From the NCBI GenBank assembly GCA_018262815.1, contig JADFDN010000004.1, positions 1 to 49,516 of the forward strand: a DNA stretch of 49,516 bases. The letters are read 5' to 3'. A program made the position numbers and the translations under genes. This DNA comes from Thiobacillus sp. GTDB lineage: Bacteria > Pseudomonadota > Gammaproteobacteria > Burkholderiales > Thiobacillaceae. This document shows, in pieces, positions 34,694 through 41,720 of the stretch. The notes under the pieces are model-generated. The model did not search any database. It was not told where the DNA came from and worked only from the letters and a program-made list of their open reading frames with translations. How positions within the stretch are numbered: position 1 is the stretch's first letter; each line of letters opens with the position of its first letter.

Positions 34694-35811
34694 CAGTCCC
34701 GATGGAGCGGAATCAGTTGCGCCAGCTGGTCGATGCCCATGACGCGGAAGAGTTCGTGAATGAGCGCGTTGTGTCCGCGCAGGGTGATGGCCTTGCCGCT
34801 GCCCAGGCATTGCATCAGCACGCTGATGAACTGGCTGACGCTGCCGTAATCGACGCGGGTGACCTGGGAGAGATCGACCAGCACGTCGTTGTGGGTGGCG
34901 GCATAGCTGCCGAACTGCTGCAGGGCGCTGTCGTTGGCAGGGGTGATTTCACCGGAGAGCATCAGGGCGTCGTCGCGCGGCGCGGCCGGCTCGGCCTGCA
35001 CCACTTCGGCGGCCTGGACCTCGCTCCACGAGGGCGGCGACACTTCGAAGCGAACGGCATAGTCGACCGCGAGGTCCTCGAAGTTGTCCTGCTGGCCGAG
35101 GGTCTGATACAGCTCCAGCAGCAGCAGCCAGTGCACCGCACGGCTGTGCGTGGCCCGATTGAGGTCCTGCAGCAAGGCGATCAGGGTATCGACGCCGCTG
35201 ACCTGCAGCTTGCGCTTGGCCTTGCGTGCGGCGGCGAGGATCTTGGCGCATTCGTCCGCACCGGTTTCGTCAACCATGGCGATGCGGGAAAAATCGATCC
35301 GCACGGCGGTTTTCTTGTCGGTAGCCGCGATGCCTTCGCGCAACGTGGCCGCGGCGTTCTTGTCCAGCAATCCGGGCAGTTCAAGACTGGCGGCCTGGGC
35401 CTGCTGGGGCTTGGACGCGCCGTTGCCAGCCAGTTTTTGCCAGACCGGCGGCGAGGTTTCGAAGCGCATCGCGTAATCGAGCGCCAGCTGTTCGAATTCC
35501 TTTTCGCGACTCTGGATGCAGTACAGATCGAACAGCATGTGCCAGGCGCGACGGTTGCCCGTGGTCAGGATGTCCTTCAGCAAACGCTCCGCCATCTCGG
35601 CCTGGCCGCTGGCATAGAGGATGGCGGCCTCGTCCACCGGGGACTGCGGTGCGCCGCTGGTTTCCTCCACCACGATGCCGCTGGAGCCCATGTCCATGGT
35701 CATCAGGGTTTCGGTCGGCGGGGAATTGGCTGCGGGCGCAGCAGCCGGCGTCGGCTTGTGCGCAGGGCTGGGTGCCTTGTCCTTGCCTTTTCTGAAAAAC
35801 GGGAGAGCCAC
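34693..35811 (-). CDS. Tandem helical-repeat/STAS protein, 372 aa
   Basis: Cytoplasmic protein made of two copies of a two-part module. Module 1: helical motif at 89-124 (EFEQLALDYAMRFETSPPVW) and a STAS-like domain (about 141-222). Module 2: helical motif at 226-262 (NFEDLAVDYAVRFEVSPPSW) and a second STAS domain (about 281-370, DLSQVTRVDYGSVSQF). The usual phosphorylatable Ser of anti-sigma antagonists is not evident (VDETGADE, VDYGSVSQ). A Pro/Ala-rich N-terminal linker (11-50) follows MALPFFRKGK. The start is GTG without a clear ribosome site. Function unknown; cotranscribed with DUF4126 and probably hslVU. Confidence 0.8.
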   Translation of the reverse strand: MALPFFRKGKDKAPSPAHKPTPAAAPAANSPPTETLMTMDMGSSGIVVEETSGAPQSPVDEAAILYASGQAEMAERLLKDILTTGNRRAWHMLFDLYCIQSREKEFEQLALDYAMRFETSPPVWQKLAGNGASKPQQAQAASLELPGLLDKNAAATLREGIAATDKKTAVRIDFSRIAMVDETGADECAKILAAARKAKRKLQVSGVDTLIALLQDLNRATHSRAVHWLLLLELYQTLGQQDNFEDLAVDYAVRFEVSPPSWSEVQAAEVVQAEPAAPRDDALMLSGEITPANDSALQQFGSYAATHNDVLVDLSQVTRVDYGSVSQFISVLMQCLGSGKAITLRGHNALIHELFRVMGIDQLAQLIPLHRD

Positions 35812-35850
35812 GGAATATGCGTGCTTTTATAAGGGGTTCAGTGTTGGATA

Positions 35851-36615
35851 CTAGCGCTGTCCCTGGGTTGCAGCAACCCGCAGCACCCGGCTGGACAGCG
35901 TAAAAGCGGCCAGCGCGAGAACGATGGCCGGCCCGGCTGGCCAGTCGAACAGCGCGGACGCGGCCAGGCCTGCCGCATACGCCAGCCCGCCCAGGGCCCA
36001 GCCCGCCAGCAGCGCGAGGCGCGGCGACAGGTCCCGGCCCGCCAGGGCGGGCAGAATCAGGCTGGCGAATACCAGGTACACGCCGACCAGTTGCACCGAC
36101 GCGGTGATCGCCAGCGCAAACGCCAGATAAAAGCCGAGCCCGCCGAGGCGTTCGCCGCGCCATGCCATCCAGGCCAGCAAAACGCCGTAAAGCACCGCAA
36201 TCTGGAGCGCCTGCGCGGGCGTGGCCCACAGGATCTGCCCGGTGAGCAGTTCGGCCAGATGCTCGCCGCCGTGCGGGTCGCCTGCCAGCAGCAGCACCGC
36301 AAGACTGGCCGCGACCACAAAGACGGAGCCGATCAGCGCTTCCTGGATCTCCGGCCAGCGCCGCTCGCATGCGGCCAGCAGCGCAGCGCCTGTCAGCGCG
36401 GCCGCGGCGGCTGCCAGCTGGGTGGGCCAGCCGTCAGCGGCCACGTCGAGCACATGGGCGACGACGACGCCGAGCACCGCCAGCTGCGCCACCGCCAGAT
36501 CGAGGAAGATGATGCCGCGCGTCAGCACCCGGCGTCCGAGCGGAACGTGGGTGGCGAGCACCAGCAGGCCGACGACGAACGGCCACAGCAGGAGATCGAG
36601 CGGGGGCAGCGTCAT
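35851..36615 (-). CDS. znuB: ZnuB-type metal ABC transporter permease
   Basis: 254-residue inner-membrane permease of the ABC-3 family (Zn/Mn/Fe uptake), mostly hydrophobic with about seven or eight segments. Family stretches: RGIIFLDLAVAQLAVLGVVVAH, EALIGSVFVVAASLAVLLLA and LVGVYLVFASLILPALAGR. It overlaps znuA by ATGA. No ATP-binding subunit gene is adjacent or elsewhere in the window. A His-bearing loop (DPHGGEHLAELLTG) faces one membrane side. Specificity for zinc is inferred from the neighbours. Confidence 0.88.
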   Translation of the reverse strand: MTLPPLDLLLWPFVVGLLVLATHVPLGRRVLTRGIIFLDLAVAQLAVLGVVVAHVLDVAADGWPTQLAAAAAALTGAALLAACERRWPEIQEALIGSVFVVAASLAVLLLAGDPHGGEHLAELLTGQILWATPAQALQIAVLYGVLLAWMAWRGERLGGLGFYLAFALAITASVQLVGVYLVFASLILPALAGRDLSPRLALLAGWALGGLAYAAGLAASALFDWPAGPAIVLALAAFTLSSRVLRVAATQGQR

Positions 36616-37505
36616 GGTGCCCCTTTCAGCAGTTGATCCAGGGTGTCGTCGAACAGGCCGAACAGATCGCCAGCGCGGGCGTTGCCGCCCACGGTGTAAG
36701 GCAGCGCCAGCGCCGGGATGCCGCTGCGCTGGGCCAGCCAGTCCGCGGGGCGCGGGCTCTGGTAGGCGGCGCGCAGCACCACGCGGGCCGGCGTAGTCTG
36801 CAGCTGCGCCGCGATCCGCGCCAGGTGGGCGACCGAAGGCTCCACCCCGGGCTTGGGTTCCAGCGTGGCGACTTCGACCATCCCCAGCCAGTCCAGCAGA
36901 TAACTGAACGACTTGTGCTGTACCACCACCGGCAGGTTTCTCAGCGGCGCGGCGCGTACCTGCCAGCGGAGGAGGGCAGCGTCCCAGCGTGCGGAAAAGA
37001 CGCGCCATTGCGCCTGGTAGTCGGCCGCGCCGGCGGGGTCGATTTCGGCCATGCGCGCTGCCAGCGCCGCGCCGACCCGCGCGATCCGACGCGGATCGGT
37101 GTGGATGTGCGGATTGCCGGCAGCGTGGACGTCACCCTGCGCGCGATCGAGCGTCGCCGGCTTTTCCAGCAGCGCGACAAAACGGGCCGCCTCGAAGTAG
37201 CCGGGGCGGCCGGGCTGCACGCGGGCATTGCCCGCTTCACGCAGCAGCACCGGCAGCCAGCCGGCCTCGAGGTCGGCGCCGCTGCATACCACCAGATCGG
37301 CGCGCCGCATCTGCGCGATCAGGCTGGGCCGTGCCTCGATGCGGTGCGGATCCTGCATGGCGGTCGTTGCGGTGTAGACCCTGACCGAGCTGCCGCCGAT
37401 TTCACGCGCCAGCGCACCCCATTCGGGCTCGCAGGCGAAGACATTCAAGGCTGCGTGGGCGGAGAGCGGTAGCCACAGCAGGCATGCAATCAAAATGCGA
37501 TTCAT
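36612..37505 (-). CDS. znuA: ZnuA-like metal-binding periplasmic protein
   Basis: Substrate-binding protein of 297 residues with a signal peptide ending at SAHA. Probable metal ligands match the cluster A-I family: H54 (MQDPHRIEARPS), H133/H135 (NPHIHTDP) and H197 (VVQHKSFSYLLD). The His-rich loop of many zinc-specific ZnuA proteins is absent (only VHAAGNPHIH), and the usual acidic DPLG-type segment near the C-terminus is replaced by YTVGGNARAG. It follows the porin by 9 bases and overlaps znuB. Zinc is likely, but manganese or iron cannot be excluded. Confidence 0.87.
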   Translation of the reverse strand: MNRILIACLLWLPLSAHAALNVFACEPEWGALAREIGGSSVRVYTATTAMQDPHRIEARPSLIAQMRRADLVVCSGADLEAGWLPVLLREAGNARVQPGRPGYFEAARFVALLEKPATLDRAQGDVHAAGNPHIHTDPRRIARVGAALAARMAEIDPAGAADYQAQWRVFSARWDAALLRWQVRAAPLRNLPVVVQHKSFSYLLDWLGMVEVATLEPKPGVEPSVAHLARIAAQLQTTPARVVLRAAYQSPRPADWLAQRSGIPALALPYTVGGNARAGDLFGLFDDTLDQLLKGAP

Positions 37506-37514
37506 GGGCGCTCC

Positions 37515-38861
37515 TCAAAAACGGTGGGCGCCATGCGCGCCCAGGCTGTGGACGTACTGCACGAACCACTGGTTCTCGGCGACGCTTTCCATCGACTTGT
37601 CCTTCGAATACTGCAGGCGCAGGCGCGAGAATTCGGACGGCGCGTAGTCGAGCATCAGCGAGTGGCGCGTGGGCTTGGTGTCGGTCATCGGCAGAAAGGC
37701 GCTATTGGCGCCGAAATCCACCGTGCCCGGATTCAGGCGGTCGTAACGGTAGCCGGTGCGCCAGCGCGGCATGAACTGGTAGACGCCCTGGGCGTAGAAG
37801 CCCGACTGGCGCGAGCGGTAGGCGTCTTCGGTGCCATCGCAAGCGCCGCCGTCGCCGGTGTTGTCCTCGCACAGCAGGCTGCCGCTCTCGTTGCGGCGGA
37901 AGTACTCGGCCGCAAACTTGAAATTCCGCTCGGCTGCATTGCCGTCGGGCGCCCATTTCCAGACGAAGTCTGCCACCCAGGTCTTGCTCGTGCCGGTGAA
38001 CAGCGTCTCGGCTTCCACGTCGTTGAGGTCGTCCAGTTCGCCGTCGCGCTCGCTCGCCTTGGCCTGAAGGTAAGACACGCCCGCCCGCCAGCTGTGGGAA
38101 ATGCCGACATCGCCGCCGAGATGGCCGAACAGCGTGGTGCTGCCGGCGCCGTTCCGGTTGCGATCGGTGCCGGGGAAATTGGCGCCGCGTCCGGCCTCGG
38201 CGCCGAATTCCATGAACAGTTCGGTCGGCGCGACCCATTTCAGCTGCACGCCGTCGTTGCCGTAGGCCTCGCCGAACAGTGCGCGGTACATCAGGCTGTT
38301 GTCGGCGAAGTCCCAGGCGTGCGGGTGCTGCTCGTTCTGGTAACCCAGCGCTGACAGGAAACGTCCGCCCTTCGCCGACAAGCCGTGGCCGAGACTGGTG
38401 GTCTGGAACCAGGCTTCCTCGATTTCAACTTCCTCGTCGAGCAGGGCCAGATTGAAATAGCCACGGAAATAGGGGTCGACGCTGGCTGCCATCACCAGTT
38501 CGGTATGGTCGAGCGAGAAGCCGCGCGGGGCGCCGTGATCGTGCCCGGCCGGCAGGAAACCGCTGATATGACGATGCCCGATATCGTCGAGGTGCGCATA
38601 GCGGCCCTGCAGAATGAGCGAGATGTCCGGGTTGAAGCCGGAAGGGGCGGGCGCGGCTGCCTGAGATGAGGTCTCGGCCTTGATCGCGGTTCCGGCGGTT
38701 TGGATTTCGGCCTGTTTCAGCCGTGCTTCCAGCGCCTGGATACGGGTTTCGTAGGTGGCCTTCATGTCCCGGAGTTCGGCGCGCAGCGCGTCGAGTTCGG
38801 CGTTGCCGAATGCGGGAAAGGCGGCCGTCAGCGCGGCCGCCAGCAGGGCGGGTCGTAACAT
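37515..38861 (-). CDS. Outer-membrane porin-like protein, possibly for metal uptake
   Basis: 448 residues: signal peptide (to about residue 21), a coiled coil (ELDALRAELRDMKATYE ... ALEARLKQAE, about 23-55), a low-complexity linker, then a beta-barrel rich in alternating aromatic strands and ending in HRF, a typical outer-membrane C-terminus. Near the start of the barrel is a His-rich run HRHISGFLPAGHDHGAPRG that could bind metal. One extracellular loop has a Cys pair (CEDNTGDGGAC). Located directly upstream of znuA, so a role in passing zinc or a similar metal across the outer membrane is inferred. Confidence 0.75.
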   Translation of the reverse strand: MLRPALLAAALTAAFPAFGNAELDALRAELRDMKATYETRIQALEARLKQAEIQTAGTAIKAETSSQAAAPAPSGFNPDISLILQGRYAHLDDIGHRHISGFLPAGHDHGAPRGFSLDHTELVMAASVDPYFRGYFNLALLDEEVEIEEAWFQTTSLGHGLSAKGGRFLSALGYQNEQHPHAWDFADNSLMYRALFGEAYGNDGVQLKWVAPTELFMEFGAEAGRGANFPGTDRNRNGAGSTTLFGHLGGDVGISHSWRAGVSYLQAKASERDGELDDLNDVEAETLFTGTSKTWVADFVWKWAPDGNAAERNFKFAAEYFRRNESGSLLCEDNTGDGGACDGTEDAYRSRQSGFYAQGVYQFMPRWRTGYRYDRLNPGTVDFGANSAFLPMTDTKPTRHSLMLDYAPSEFSRLRLQYSKDKSMESVAENQWFVQYVHSLGAHGAHRF

Positions 38862-38928
38862 GGATGGATTCCGTCAAAAAATGAATGCGCCCCGCCGGCC
38901 TCGCGGACGGCGGAAGGGACTTCGATTT

Positions 38929-39228
38929 TCAGACGGTCGAGGGGGGCGCGCGGGCGGACGCGTGACGTGGGATCAGGCGTCCGGGCGGTATCGCCGCCGT
39001 GGACGGCAGCACGAAAGCGGCGGCTACGGCGGCGGGGATGAAGGACTTTCCGGACGCGGCGCTGCCGAGGCTGGCCTGGGCGACGCAGACTTCGCACACG
39101 GGATCGGGCGGCGCGTCATCGTGCGCACCCAGATGGCTCAGGGTATGCGCGAACGCCGTCGCCTGTCCGACCAGCAGGGCGAGCGCAAACAGCCAGGAAA
39201 GCAGACGGCGCGACAACATGGCGGGCAT
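38929..39228 (-). CDS. Small exported His/Cys protein (DUF2946-like)
   Basis: 99-residue protein with a signal peptide (LSRRLLSWLFALALLVGQATAFA), then HTLSHLGAHDD and CEVCVAQ, a possible metal-binding cluster, and a second hydrophobic stretch (AAVAAAFVLPSTAA). It resembles short DUF2946-type proteins found beside metal transporters (inference). One base separates it from the yidD stop, so translation is coupled. ATG at 39228 or 39219 are both possible starts. Confidence 0.65.
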   Translation of the reverse strand: MPAMLSRRLLSWLFALALLVGQATAFAHTLSHLGAHDDAPPDPVCEVCVAQASLGSAASGKSFIPAAVAAAFVLPSTAAIPPGRLIPRHASARAPPSTV

Positions 39229-39229
39229 T

Positions 39230-39466
39230 CTACTCGCGCGGCTCGACCGGCGGAACCGGGTCGTAGCCGTGGTCGCAGCCCGGGCGGCAGCGGCCGATGC
39301 GCCTGGCAGCGAGCCAGCTGCCCTTCCATGCGCCGTGTTTTTCGATGGCTTCCTTGCCGTATTCCGAGCAGGTCGGCAGGTAGCGGCACTGCCGTCCCAG
39401 CCAGGGCGACAGCGCGAGCTGGTAACCGCGGATCAGTCCGATGAGCAGCTTTTGCGCGAGGTTCAT
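39230..39466 (-). CDS. yidD: YidD, membrane protein insertion efficiency factor
   Basis: 78 residues with an amphipathic N-terminal helix (LLIGLIRGYQLALSPWLG) and the family core CRYLPTCSEYGKEAIEKHG, WLAARRIGRCRP and GYDPVPP. It helps YidC-dependent insertion at the inner membrane. YidD normally lies between rnpA and yidC, but here it overlaps the stop of a COG0523 GTPase gene (ATGA) inside a metal gene group. Confidence 0.94.
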   Translation of the reverse strand: MNLAQKLLIGLIRGYQLALSPWLGRQCRYLPTCSEYGKEAIEKHGAWKGSWLAARRIGRCRPGCDHGYDPVPPVEPRE

Positions 39467-40521
39467 GGCATCGCCCGCGCATGGCTTTGCGCCGCGCCGG
39501 AGAAATCGGCCAGCAGCCTGGCGACGAATTCGGGTTCGAGGTCGCGCACGATGAAGACGAAGCGGCTGCGGTGGTCGTCGTCCGGCCAGGCGTCGAGCTT
39601 CACTTCCGGATACAGCACGTGCTGCACGCCGTGCAGCACGACCGGTAGCGCCTCGCCCTGCAGGTTGACGATGGCCTTGAAGCGCAGCAGGTTTTCGGCG
39701 CGGAACGAGGTCAGCATGGACAGCGCCGACTGCAGTCCGTAGCGGTCGAGCGGGGCGTCGAGCACGACCGAGAAGGCCTGGATGCGGGCATCGTGCAGGG
39801 CCGTCGCAGGCTTGCCGCCAATCTTCCCGGCGCGGGCCGGCTGGTAGCGCTGCGGCTTCAGCCAGCGCGCGACTTCAAGCGAGTGAGTTGCGGCGTTCCA
39901 CAGCCCGAGGTTCTGGATCGCAGCGGGGTCGATCTCGCCCTGCGTCACGGTCACGATGTCGGCGGCCGGGTTGAGTTGCGCAAGCCGCTCGCGCAGCGCG
40001 GCGACGGTTGCGGCCGATGCAAGGTCGGTCTTGGTCAAGAGCAGCCGGTCGGCCACCGCCACCTGCTTCACCGCCTCGAAGTGTTCGTCCAGCTGGCCCA
40101 TGCCGAACAGCGCGTCGACCGTGGTCACCACGCCATCGAGGCGGAAGCGCGCGCGTACCCAGTTGTCGTGCAGCAGGTTGTCGAGCACCGGCGCCGGGTC
40201 GGCGATGCCGGTGGTTTCGATGATGACGCGCTCGAATGGCGGGATGTCGCCCTTCTGCCGCGCCATCCACAGGTTTTTCAGGGTCGGCGACAGGCTGCCG
40301 GAGATGGTGCAGCACACGCAGCCACCCGAGAGCAGCGCCATCGGTCCTTCCATTTTCTGCAGCAGCTGGTGGTCGAGCGCGACTTCGCCGAACTCGTTCA
40401 TCAGGATGGCGGTGCGCGGCAGGGTGCGCACCAGGTGATTCAGTACCGTGGTCTTGCCGCTGCCCAAGAAACCGGTGAGCAGGGTAACAGGGAGGGGATC
40501 GGCGGTTTTCAGCGCATCCAT
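39463..40521 (-). CDS. CobW/COG0523 family GTPase, putative zinc metallochaperone
   Basis: G3E-family P-loop GTPase of 352 residues. Walker A GFLGSGKTT (17-25), NEFGEVALD, metal-binding CxCC motif C68/C70/C71 (GGCVCC), IIETTGIADPAP, base-recognition TKTD, and a C-terminal CobW_C domain (HGVQHVLYPEVKLDAW, FVFIVRDLE). No cobalamin genes are near, so the zinc-handling branch (ZigA/ZNG1-like) is more likely. It follows dksA by 19 bases and overlaps yidD by ATGA. Confidence 0.9.
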   Translation of the reverse strand: MDALKTADPLPVTLLTGFLGSGKTTVLNHLVRTLPRTAILMNEFGEVALDHQLLQKMEGPMALLSGGCVCCTISGSLSPTLKNLWMARQKGDIPPFERVIIETTGIADPAPVLDNLLHDNWVRARFRLDGVVTTVDALFGMGQLDEHFEAVKQVAVADRLLLTKTDLASAATVAALRERLAQLNPAADIVTVTQGEIDPAAIQNLGLWNAATHSLEVARWLKPQRYQPARAGKIGGKPATALHDARIQAFSVVLDAPLDRYGLQSALSMLTSFRAENLLRFKAIVNLQGEALPVVLHGVQHVLYPEVKLDAWPDDDHRSRFVFIVRDLEPEFVARLLADFSGAAQSHARAMP

Positions 40522-40540
40522 CTTGGTCGAACGGACGGGC

Positions 40541-40960
40541 TCAGGCGCGCAGCCTTTCCATCTTTTCGTGGCGTTCCTGCGCCTCGATCGAGTATTCGGC
40601 GGTGGGGCGGGCCAGCAGGCGGGGCAGGCCGATCGGGTCGCCGGTTTCCAGGCACCAGCCGTATTCGCCGCTTTCGATCCGGTTGAGGGCCGTGTTGATC
40701 TTTTTCAGCAGCTTGCGCTCACGGTCGCGCACGCGCTGCTCCAGCATGTGCTCCTCTTCCACTGTGGCGCGGTCGTTGGGGTCGGCAAAGTTTTCGTTTT
40801 CCTTCAGGGTCGCGCCGGTGTCGGCGGCATTGCTGAGCATTTCGTCGCGCAGGGCTTCGAGGCGGCTGCGGAAGAACGCCAGCTGGTCGGCGTTCATGTA
40901 GGCGGAAGCCGGCATTTTCAGCAGAGCAGCTTCGGTCAGGGGTTTGGATGAGGCGGGCAT
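40541..40960 (-). CDS. dksA: DksA, RNA polymerase secondary-channel factor without a four-Cys zinc site
   Basis: 139 residues. The coiled coil carries the functional tip D60-x-x-D63-x-A65 (FADPNDRATVEEE), so polymerase binding with ppGpp is likely retained. The C-terminal globular domain (GEYGWCLETGDPIGLPRLLARPT) has one cysteine, C103. The other three zinc positions are T106, S124 and A127. Such forms keep function without zinc, as for Pseudomonas DksA2 (two Cys left), though single-Cys DksA is also common as the main form in alpha- and betaproteobacteria. GGAGCG lies about 6 bases before the ATG at 40960. Confidence 0.92.
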   Translation of the reverse strand: MPASSKPLTEAALLKMPASAYMNADQLAFFRSRLEALRDEMLSNAADTGATLKENENFADPNDRATVEEEHMLEQRVRDRERKLLKKINTALNRIESGEYGWCLETGDPIGLPRLLARPTAEYSIEAQERHEKMERLRA

Positions 40961-41045
40961 GCGTGCGCTCCATGAATCGAACAATGGATGATTTACCGCC
41001 GGTATTGCGGTGCGAAGGGGGGCAGTCTGAACGCCCGAGACGAAA

Positions 41046-41105
41046 GGTGCAAGCCGGCAGGCGGATAGCGGGCTTGCGGGGCGTGCATCCGCCCGCGGTT
41101 GCACC
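41046..41105. promoter_or_regulatory. Structured intergenic element with competing helices
   Basis: Outer helix GGTGCAA (41046-41052) with TTGCACC (41099-41105), inner helix GGCGGAT (41060-41066) with ATCCGCC (41087-41093), and an alternative helix GCAAGCC (41049-41055) with GGCTTGC (41071-41077). The alternative helix excludes the outer helix and is interleaved with the inner one. On the minus strand the element ends 85 bases before the dksA start. No T-tract follows on either strand. A -10-like CATAAT (41105-41110) for the plus-strand lipoprotein gene overlaps its right edge. Confidence 0.5.
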
Positions 41106-41159
41106 ATAATGGAAAAACCCGCGCGTATGGCACGGCCCGCTCAAGACCCAGGAGGACAC

Positions 41160-41720
41160 ATGAAAATCATCGGATTTGGACTGACCCTGCTGCTGCTCGG
41201 CAGCTGCGCGGGGCTTGGCTCGCCGGATCCGGCTTCGCCGCATTACGCCTACCCTTCCGGCTGGGCGGTGCAGCTCAATCGGGCATTGCAGATTCCGCCC
41301 GGTGCCGCGACGGTGCGCCTGCAATACGGACGGATCGTGCCGCGCAACGGCGTGCAGGAGCACGACCCCTTCTGTGTGGTGGAGCTTGAGACGGTAAAAG
41401 ATGCGGAGCAGACGCTGCATCCGGGACGCTTCGAACTATGGCGGGTGACGCGCAGTGTCAGTCCCATCAGCGCCGCCGCGGCACTTCCCCTTGTCAAAGC
41501 GGCGCATGCCGATGACGATGCGGGCGAGTCGAGTTTCCTGTATTACATCACCGAATTCCGGCTGCGCGATGCCGCCCAGCCGGAGCTCCGCGGCATGCGC
41601 TGCGCCTGGGACCAGATGGCCCCCGGCAACCGTGCGCTGATGCGCCATCTGACACTGGATGAAATCCGCCATGCGCTGGGCGGCTGGATGACCCTGATCC
41701 CCCCTAAGGAGACGCTGTGA
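41160..41720 (+). CDS. Lipoprotein of unknown function
   Basis: 186-residue exported protein with a lipobox LLGS/C16 (signal LTLLLLGSCAGLG), so it is lipidated at C16. The mature part has SGWAVQLNRALQIPPGAATVRLQYGRIV, HDPFCVVELETV, SFLYYITEFRLRD and RGMRCAWDQM, suggesting a beta-rich domain with a Cys pair. AGGAGGA lies 4 bases before the ATG at 41160. Its stop overlaps the ppk2 start (GTGA), so the two are cotranslated. No family was recognised. Confidence 0.8.
   Translation: MKIIGFGLTLLLLGSCAGLGSPDPASPHYAYPSGWAVQLNRALQIPPGAATVRLQYGRIVPRNGVQEHDPFCVVELETVKDAEQTLHPGRFELWRVTRSVSPISAAAALPLVKAAHADDDAGESSFLYYITEFRLRDAAQPELRGMRCAWDQMAPGNRALMRHLTLDEIRHALGGWMTLIPPKETL

Noticed and set aside
39463-40521. 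Cobalamin biosynthesis gene cobW in the strict sense
   Set aside because: No cobalamin genes are nearby. The CxCC motif and metal-transport neighbours favour the zinc-related COG0523 branch.
40961-41159. Zur box upstream of dksA
   Set aside because: No palindrome resembling the AT-rich Zur consensus (GTTATA-TATAAC type) was seen in this region or in the other spacers of the gene group. Zinc control therefore remains an inference.
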